DNA from: Sphingomonas_E sp042693015
GTDB taxonomy: Bacteria > Pseudomonadota > Alphaproteobacteria > Sphingomonadales > Sphingomonadaceae
NCBI RefSeq assembly: GCF_042693015.1
Contig: NZ_CP170544.1
Location: 4,588,001 to 4,652,000, forward strand
Direction: 5' to 3'
DNA: 64,000 nt
Shown: piece after piece, positions 60,009 to 64,000 of the stretch
Numbering within the stretch: position 1 is the stretch's first letter
Layout of the letters: the number at the start of each line of letters is the position of its first letter
Made by a program: the position numbers and the translations under genes
Notes under the pieces: generated by a model
Told to the model about the DNA's origin: nothing
The model's database searches: none
What the model saw: the letters and a program-made list of their open reading frames with translations, nothing else

Positions 60009-60491
60009 TTAGCTTTCGCCGGCCGGCTCAGACTGAAGCTGGATGTAATTCTGGATGCCCATGCGTTCGATCAGCTCCATCTGCGTTTCGAGCGAATCGA
60101 CATGCTCTTCCTCGCTGTCGAGGATGTGTAGCAGCAGATCGCGGGTGACGAAGTCGCGCACCGTTTCGCAATGCGCGATGCCATCGCGCAGCACCGGGAT
60201 CGCCTCATTCTCGAGATCGAGATCCGCCTTGAGGATTTCCTCGACGGTTTCGCCGATCTTGAGGCGGCCGAGGAGCTGGAAGTTGGGAAGGCCATCGAGG
60301 AAGAGAATGCGCTCCGCCAGCTTGTCGGCGTGCTTCATCTCATCGATCGATTCCTCATATTCGAACTTGGCGAGCTTCTTGACGCCCCAATGTTCGAGCA
60401 TGCGGTAATGGAGGAAATATTGATTGATCGCGGTGAGCTCGTTCTTGAGCACCTCGTTCAGATAATCGATGACCTTGGGGTCGCCCTTCAT
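60009..60491 (-). CDS. bfr: Bacterioferritin
   Basis: A 160-residue iron-storage protein forming 24-mer shells. All ferroxidase ligands are present, E18, E51, H54, E94, E127, H130, and heme-binding M52. It starts MKGDPKVIDYLNEVLKNELT. It is followed upstream on the same strand by bfd (60587-60757), whose product releases the stored iron, but 95 bases separate them. Confidence 0.97.
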   Translation of the reverse strand: MKGDPKVIDYLNEVLKNELTAINQYFLHYRMLEHWGVKKLAKFEYEESIDEMKHADKLAERILFLDGLPNFQLLGRLKIGETVEEILKADLDLENEAIPVLRDGIAHCETVRDFVTRDLLLHILDSEEEHVDSLETQMELIERMGIQNYIQLQSEPAGES

Positions 60492-60586
60492 GGTAATTCT
60501 CCGGCTATACGGACGCGATTATAGCCGGAATGACTTGGGAAATCACTGAAAAACGGCGGAAATCCGCCACTTTTTACATGCGACCG

Positions 60587-60757
60587 TTACGCACTCGCAC
60601 GTTCAGAGGCGATGATTTCCCGTGCGAATGGCACGCATTGGCCGCAGCGAGCCCGGCGTCCCATCGAGGCATAGGCCTGACACGGGGATTCATACCCCGC
60701 GCGCGCCGCCTGCCGGACATCCTTCTCGCGAATCGCATTGCAAACGCAAACGACCAT
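60587..60757 (-). CDS. bfd: Bacterioferritin-associated ferredoxin
   Basis: A 56-residue [2Fe-2S] protein with the four Bfd cysteines C4, C6 (VVCVCNAI), C38 and C41 (RARCGQC). Bfd passes electrons to bacterioferritin heme to mobilise iron. GGAGAG precedes the ATG. A Fur-box-like dyad lies just upstream. Elsewhere Bfd is derepressed in iron shortage while Bfr is made when iron is plentiful. Confidence 0.93.
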   Translation of the reverse strand: MVVCVCNAIREKDVRQAARAGYESPCQAYASMGRRARCGQCVPFAREIIASERASA

Positions 60758-60793
60758 CAACGCCTCTCCGCTTATCGAGGCTTTGATAGCGCT

Positions 60794-60812
60794 ACTGAGA
60801 CTGCCTCGCAAT
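60794..60812 (-). promoter_or_regulatory. Possible Fur-type site upstream of bfd
   Basis: On the minus strand ATTGCGAGGCAGTCTCAGT: ATTGCGA and TCTCAGT are approximate inverted arms, similar in layout to Fur boxes of the TGCGA...TCTCA kind. It lies 37-55 bases upstream of the bfd start and a few bases beyond the DUF418 stop. Weak match, supported mainly by the neighbour's function. Confidence 0.3.
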
Positions 60813-60815
60813 AAC

Positions 60816-62033
60816 CTATTTTCGCATCGACTGGATTTGGCCCCGGGCGAGCGAGCGCCAGAGCCACTCAAGCGGGCCATAGCGGCAGCGATCGAGCCAG
60901 AATGGACTCCAGAGGAGCATCAAGGCCCAGATAGCGACCACGATCGCCAACAGCCCGAATCGGTCGACCTTGCCGAACAGGCCGGCGCCATAGCCGTAGA
61001 ACAGTCCGGTCATCAGCAGGCTCGCCCCGAGATAGTTGGTGAAGGCCGCCCGGCCCGCGGCCGCCACGCGATGCCGCAGCGACGACGTGCCGCCGGTCAG
61101 CCACAGCAATCCGAGTGCGACATGGCCCAGCAGCAGGAAGGGCCGCGCTGGCACGCCGAGCGGAAGCGCTGCCGCGAACATCATCCAGGCATCGAAGCCG
61201 CTCCACCAGCAGGCGCCCGCGAGCAGCAGCGACAAGGGCAGGCCGATGCCATAGCCAATCGCCAGGCAGCGGCGGTAACGCGCAAGATCCCACTGGCCGG
61301 TCAGGAAGCCGCTGCGCAGGCCCGCCATGCCCAGCAGCATGAAGCCGAGCGTTTCCGCGCCGAACAGGAAGATCTGCGTAAACGGCATCAAGCCGCTTTC
61401 CGACACGCGATGCCAGACGAGGCCGGCATAGCTGCCGCGGTGGAGCGCGAGATCCCTGGCAATGGCGGAGGCGGACGGGATGCCGAAATCCTCCTGCACG
61501 GCCTGCCAAGCGGCGCTGCCCTGCCCCGCGGCAAGCGTGCCGGCAAAGGCTGCGCCGTGGATGACCGCCTGCAGCGCGATCAGCGCGATGCCCCAGCGGA
61601 GGAGATTGCGCGTGGAAGCCTCGCTGAAGAACCAGGCGGCACAGCCGATGACGGCATAAAGCACCAATATGTCGCCATGCCAGATCAGGTAGAAATGCAC
61701 GAGGCCGAAGAACAGTAGCCAGCCCATGCGGCGGAAATGGGCGCGTTCGCTGTCCTCCCCGGCGGCGCGGGCGCGGTCCAGCACCAGCAGCAGGCTGGCG
61801 CCGAACAGCAATGAAAAGAGCGCGCGCATCTTGCCATCGACCAGAACGAATTCACCCACCCAGAGCAGCAGGTCCGCTGGGTCGCCGGGGCCATAGGCCA
61901 AAGGGTTGAAATACGCGGCGTCGGGCAGGGCAAAGCCCGCGATATTCATCAGCAATATGCCCATCACGGCGAGGCCGCGAAGGCCGTCGAGCGTGATCAG
62001 GCGCGGAGACAAGGCTTGCATCGCCGCTGCCAT
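60816..62033 (-). CDS. DUF418 family membrane protein
   Basis: 405 residues, about ten hydrophobic helices. N-terminal block LITLDGLRGLAVMGILLMNI and the C-terminal DUF418 region (FTNYLGASLLMTGLFYGYGA, GPLEWLWRSLARGQ) identify the family. YeiB-type members are of unknown function, possibly transport or acyl transfer. The start is uncertain between ATG at 62033 and 62021. It diverges from the hemerythrin gene. Confidence 0.88.
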   Translation of the reverse strand: MAAAMQALSPRLITLDGLRGLAVMGILLMNIAGFALPDAAYFNPLAYGPGDPADLLLWVGEFVLVDGKMRALFSLLFGASLLLVLDRARAAGEDSERAHFRRMGWLLFFGLVHFYLIWHGDILVLYAVIGCAAWFFSEASTRNLLRWGIALIALQAVIHGAAFAGTLAAGQGSAAWQAVQEDFGIPSASAIARDLALHRGSYAGLVWHRVSESGLMPFTQIFLFGAETLGFMLLGMAGLRSGFLTGQWDLARYRRCLAIGYGIGLPLSLLLAGACWWSGFDAWMMFAAALPLGVPARPFLLLGHVALGLLWLTGGTSSLRHRVAAAGRAAFTNYLGASLLMTGLFYGYGAGLFGKVDRFGLLAIVVAIWALMLLWSPFWLDRCRYGPLEWLWRSLARGQIQSMRK

Positions 62034-62061
62034 GTGCCGCGCCGACGATGCGGTCAACCGC

Positions 62062-62086
62062 GGAACATGCCGGTTTGCCAATGGTT
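62062..62086 (+). promoter_or_regulatory. Possible EcfG general-stress promoter of the hemerythrin gene
   Basis: GGAAC (62062-62066) and GGTT (62083-62086) are 16 bases apart, near the EcfG consensus GGAAC-N16/17-CGTT with one -10 mismatch. The gene starts 36 bases downstream with AGGAG. Hemerythrin-domain proteins are frequent members of this stress regulon. Confidence 0.45.
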
Positions 62087-62122
62087 TTTCCTCCCAACAT
62101 CCCAGCAGAACAGGAGCGTCAC

Positions 62123-62749
62123 ATGGCCACCAAGGCACAGGAGACTCGTACCCATCCCACCAAGACGACCACCCGCGCCCCGCGCACGGCAGCGCAACGC
62201 AGAAGCCGGACCAACACGGCGACAATGTTCGGCGTAGCCGCCGCTGGCCTCGCCACCGGCCTGCTCGCCAATCTCGGCCGCAAGGTCGCCGTGCAGGCGC
62301 CCAGCGCGCTCGCCGGTGACTGGTTCGAAGCGATCAAGGCCGAGCACAGGGCCGCGCTCGCTTTGTTCGACGCGATCGAAGCCACCGAGGAGGTTCAGGT
62401 CCGTCGCCGCGGTTTCCTGCTGATGCAGCTCAAACACGCGCTCGCCAAACATGCCTTCACCGAGGAGAATGTGATCTACCCCGCGCTGCGCGAGTGGGGC
62501 GACAAGGCCGATGCCGACAAGCTCAACCACGATCACGGCTATGTGAAGCAGTTCCTCTACACACTCGACAGCATGGCCAAGGATTCACCCGATTTCCTTC
62601 TGCAGGTGTCGGAATTCCGCGAAACGCTGGAGGCCCATATCCATGAGGAGGAAGAGCAGATCTTCCCGCAGCTCCATGCGGCGCTCAGTGAAGAGAAGAA
62701 CAAGACGCTGACCAGCTCCGCCAATCGTGAGGGCTTCAAGCTGGCCTGA
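62123..62749 (+). CDS. Hemerythrin-domain protein
   Basis: 208 residues. A basic N-terminal stretch and a hydrophobic segment (MFGVAAAGLATGLLANLG) precede the hemerythrin HHE region: KAEHRAALALFDAIE, LKHALAKHAFTEENVIYP, NHDHGYVKQFLY and EAHIHEEEEQIFPQLHA, giving the His/Glu set for a di-iron site. Possible sensor or scavenger of oxygen or NO. AGGAG upstream. The hydrophobic part could anchor it to the membrane. Confidence 0.9.
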   Translation: MATKAQETRTHPTKTTTRAPRTAAQRRSRTNTATMFGVAAAGLATGLLANLGRKVAVQAPSALAGDWFEAIKAEHRAALALFDAIEATEEVQVRRRGFLLMQLKHALAKHAFTEENVIYPALREWGDKADADKLNHDHGYVKQFLYTLDSMAKDSPDFLLQVSEFRETLEAHIHEEEEQIFPQLHAALSEEKNKTLTSSANREGFKLA

Positions 62750-62778
62750 CCGAAGCAGAGGGAGTTGAGGATAGCGTC

Positions 62779-63240
62779 TCAACTCCCTCTTCGCGCATGG
62801 CTTCCAAAATGGCGCGCGGCAATCAGCGCGATGGGAAGGCCGACGAGAATACAGTGCGAGAAAAGCTGATTTGAAATCCCCCAGAGCGTGTGCGGCAAGG
62901 GCATGTCCGGCCAGCGCATCGGCCGCACCAACCAATACATGATTAGCCACAGCAGCACGCCATAAGCGAGCCCGGCGGGGATGGGATGCCGCAACAGCGC
63001 GGGAATGCGCGGCGCTACCAGCATATAGGCCGCGACCATGCAGGCCATGATGCCGTAATGAACCAGCGTGCCGACCACCGCCCAGCCTGCGGTGGCCGTC
63101 GGCGCATCGCCGAACGGGCCGCTGGCGACGAATTGCAGCACCGGCACGGGCGCCATCCCCGCCATGCCCGCAAAGACGAAGGCGGACAGCAGATCGAGCG
63201 TGCCGGCGATCAGCGTTCCCAGGACGATGGGCTTCAGCAT
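62779..63240 (-). CDS. Four-helix membrane protein of unknown function
   Basis: 153 residues with four predicted membrane segments (PIVLGTLIAGTLDLLSAFVF, WAVVGTLVHYGIMACMVAAY, GLAYGVLLWLIMYWLVRPMR, LFSHCILVGLPIALIAARHF). Not recognised. A His and conserved-looking Pro/Trp residues sit in the third loop (PMRWPDMPLPHTLWG). It converges with the hemerythrin gene with 29 bases between. Confidence 0.75.
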   Translation of the reverse strand: MLKPIVLGTLIAGTLDLLSAFVFAGMAGMAPVPVLQFVASGPFGDAPTATAGWAVVGTLVHYGIMACMVAAYMLVAPRIPALLRHPIPAGLAYGVLLWLIMYWLVRPMRWPDMPLPHTLWGISNQLFSHCILVGLPIALIAARHFGSHARRGS

Positions 63241-63423
63241 GTCTGCTCTCCCTCACGCCGACCGGAGGTTCGCGGCCGTCGATGCAAAGTCAATCGCGTC
63301 GCGAGCCGCGGCGGCGAAGTTGAGGAAGTTGAGGGCTCAGGGCGTATTTGCCATGCTTTTTCTGCCAACTGCGCCCACGAAGCGACAGCGGGGATACACT
63401 GACGCGCCGCCAACGCGACACCA

Positions 63424-63467
63424 GCGCGCCAGGGGCGCGACACTTGCGCGCCAAGGGCGCGACACGT
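63424..63467. repeat. Tandem pair of 22-bp GC-rich repeats
   Basis: GCGCGCCAGGGGCGCGACAC and GCGCGCCAAGGGCGCGACAC (20 of 22 bp shown) stand head to tail, with a partial third unit (GCGACACCA) just before. Each unit contains a GCGC...GCGC dyad. Only two full units, so it is not a CRISPR array. Confidence 0.75.
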
Positions 63468-63721
63468 TCGCCTCCCCCATGCATCACTGGCGTTCCAGCC
63501 AGGCGACGAAGCAGGGCGGGCGGTGATCTTCAGATGGCGTGGGGCGTGCTGTTTCATCGGTCAGGATAGAACAGAAAAAGTCCTACATTGAAAGCCTTGG
63601 GCCGATGGGGCGACCGGTAGAGGCGCGGGCATATTGGGATCTGAACGAACGGCAGGTTTGGGGATATGTCGATCAACGCCCGATAGGCGGGAATGTCGGG
63701 GGGAGGGGATATCCGCTCTTC

Positions 63722-63750
63722 GTCACCCCGGACTTGTTCCGGGGTCCACC
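63722..63750. repeat. Half copy of the paired hairpin repeat (copy D)
   Basis: GTCACCCCGGACTTGTTCCG begins a single hairpin with perfect 8-bp arms ACCCCGGA/TCCGGGGT and the CTTGT loop also found in copy C, followed by CCACC. The second, inverted half is missing. Confidence 0.7.
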
Positions 63751-63751
63751 G

Positions 63752-64000
63752 TCACGCGGGCGACGCGGCCAGAGGTTCCAACCCGAACGCTACAGCCAGA
63801 TCATTCCATGAGGGGTTGTCCCGTTCGATCAGGTTCCGTTTCCAGTCCCGCCGCCAGCGCTTGATCTGCTTCTCGCGCAGGATCGCGGCTTCCATTGAGC
63901 CGGCATATTCCCAATAAACGAGCGTCTTGATGCCATATCGCTTCGTGAAGCCGTCGAACACGCCTTCGATGCTGGACGATGCGGCGAAGAAGATCGGAGG
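63752..64000 (-). pseudogene. GIY-YIG nuclease gene, cut by the window edge and apparently frameshifted
   Basis: The visible end (FDGFTKRYGIKTLVYWEYAG, AILREKQIKRWRRDWKRNLI, NPSWNDLAVAFG) matches the C-terminal part of small single-domain GIY-YIG nucleases. Upstream of VFDGF the same frame reads SSSIEG, not family sequence, but another frame reads SDLLRRIVQHR, exactly the expected preceding residues. The shift falls near 63970, where two bases seem to be missing after the CAT codon. It may be a true mutation or an assembly error. The N-terminal GIY and YIG motifs are outside the window. Confidence 0.75.

Larger units (their letters stand above)
63241..63751. other. Gene-poor 511-base region with short repeats
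   Basis: No convincing gene is seen here; short open frames have unusual composition. It holds GAAGTTGAG twice in tandem (about 63316-63333), a 22-bp tandem pair at 63424-63467, and a half copy of the paired-hairpin repeat near its right end. Together with the frameshifted nuclease gene it looks like a degenerating or recently rearranged stretch. Confidence 0.6.

Noticed and set aside
63424..63467. CRISPR array start
   Set aside because: Only two adjoining 22-bp units with no spacers and no cas genes.
63539..63811. Possible 90-codon gene on the plus strand
   Set aside because: Half of it is repeat copy D and the rest opposes the GIY-YIG gene; no ribosome binding site or family resemblance.

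Overview
The window reads as chromosomal DNA from a pigmented alphaproteobacterium of the Sphingomonadales (Sphingomonas-like). Supporting signs are a GC-rich sequence, the crtY-crtI-crtB carotenoid genes, a DivK single-domain response regulator beside a DUF3572 gene, the CobS/CobT cobaltochelatase pair, a short-form HisG, and many exported peptidases. About 75 protein genes are supported. I see no rRNA, tRNA, CRISPR array, prophage or classical insertion sequence. The left edge cuts an acyl-CoA synthetase, and the right edge cuts a GIY-YIG nuclease gene that appears frameshifted.

Layout. 1-5.1 kb: acyl-CoA synthetase tail, DUF2061 protein, pyrD, an exported DUF885 protein and an AraC-type regulator. 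5.2-10.7 kb: a complete SUF iron-sulfur assembly operon led by an Rrf2/IscR-like regulator (regulator-sufB-sufC-sufD-sufS-sufT-sufA), with a palindromic operator over the regulator's ribosome binding site and a paired-hairpin repeat between sufB and sufC. 10.7-14 kb: FemAB-like protein, glycerophosphodiesterase, RidA and a DMT transporter on the minus strand. 14.1-14.6 kb: a DUF559 nuclease gene held between 36-bp inverted repeats. 14.8-19.7 kb: M13 peptidase, HdeD-like protein, HAD hydrolase, DUF3572, divK, rpmG. 19.7-22.2 kb: an Lrp-type regulator divergent from kynA-kynU (tryptophan to anthranilate). 22.2-29.4 kb: Hpt protein, haloalkane dehalogenase-like hydrolase, SnoaL-like protein, glycine-zipper protein, SDR, and an overlapping trio of two Gfo/Idh/MocA oxidoreductases plus a GT4 glycosyltransferase. 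29.5-31 kb: a strong sigma-54 promoter before a 44-residue exported peptide and PspC, then two repeat elements around an unrecognised exported protein.

31-39.1 kb, minus strand: crtY-crtI-LOG-crtB, with a LOG-family (TIGR00730) gene embedded by start/stop overlaps, preceded by an ABC-F ATPase and an S9 peptidase. 39.2-43.6 kb: the ribosome/SRP operon ffh-rpsP-rimM-trmD-rplS, with a metallophosphoesterase between rimM and trmD. 43.8-49.5 kb: a GGDEF-EAL protein, then hisG-hisD-nusB and thiL. 49.6-54.7 kb: alpha/beta hydrolase, bolA, a J-domain protein, and cobS-osmC-cobT. 54.8-64 kb: glycine-zipper protein, phytase-like protein, rpmB, tadA, an OmpA lipoprotein, a CNNM/CorC-type protein, the bfd/bfr iron-storage pair, a DUF418 protein, a hemerythrin-domain protein and a four-helix membrane protein.

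Recurring themes are tight operons joined by ATGA or GTGA overlaps, often with an unrelated gene inserted and translationally coupled (LOG in crt, phosphoesterase in trmD, OsmC in cobST). The intergenic spaces also carry several families of paired inverted hairpins whose stems differ in sequence but keep their pairing. The best candidates for something little described are the DUF559/inverted-repeat unit with its gene-less sister copy, the sigma-54-driven small peptide/PspC locus, and the LOG gene in the carotenoid operon.
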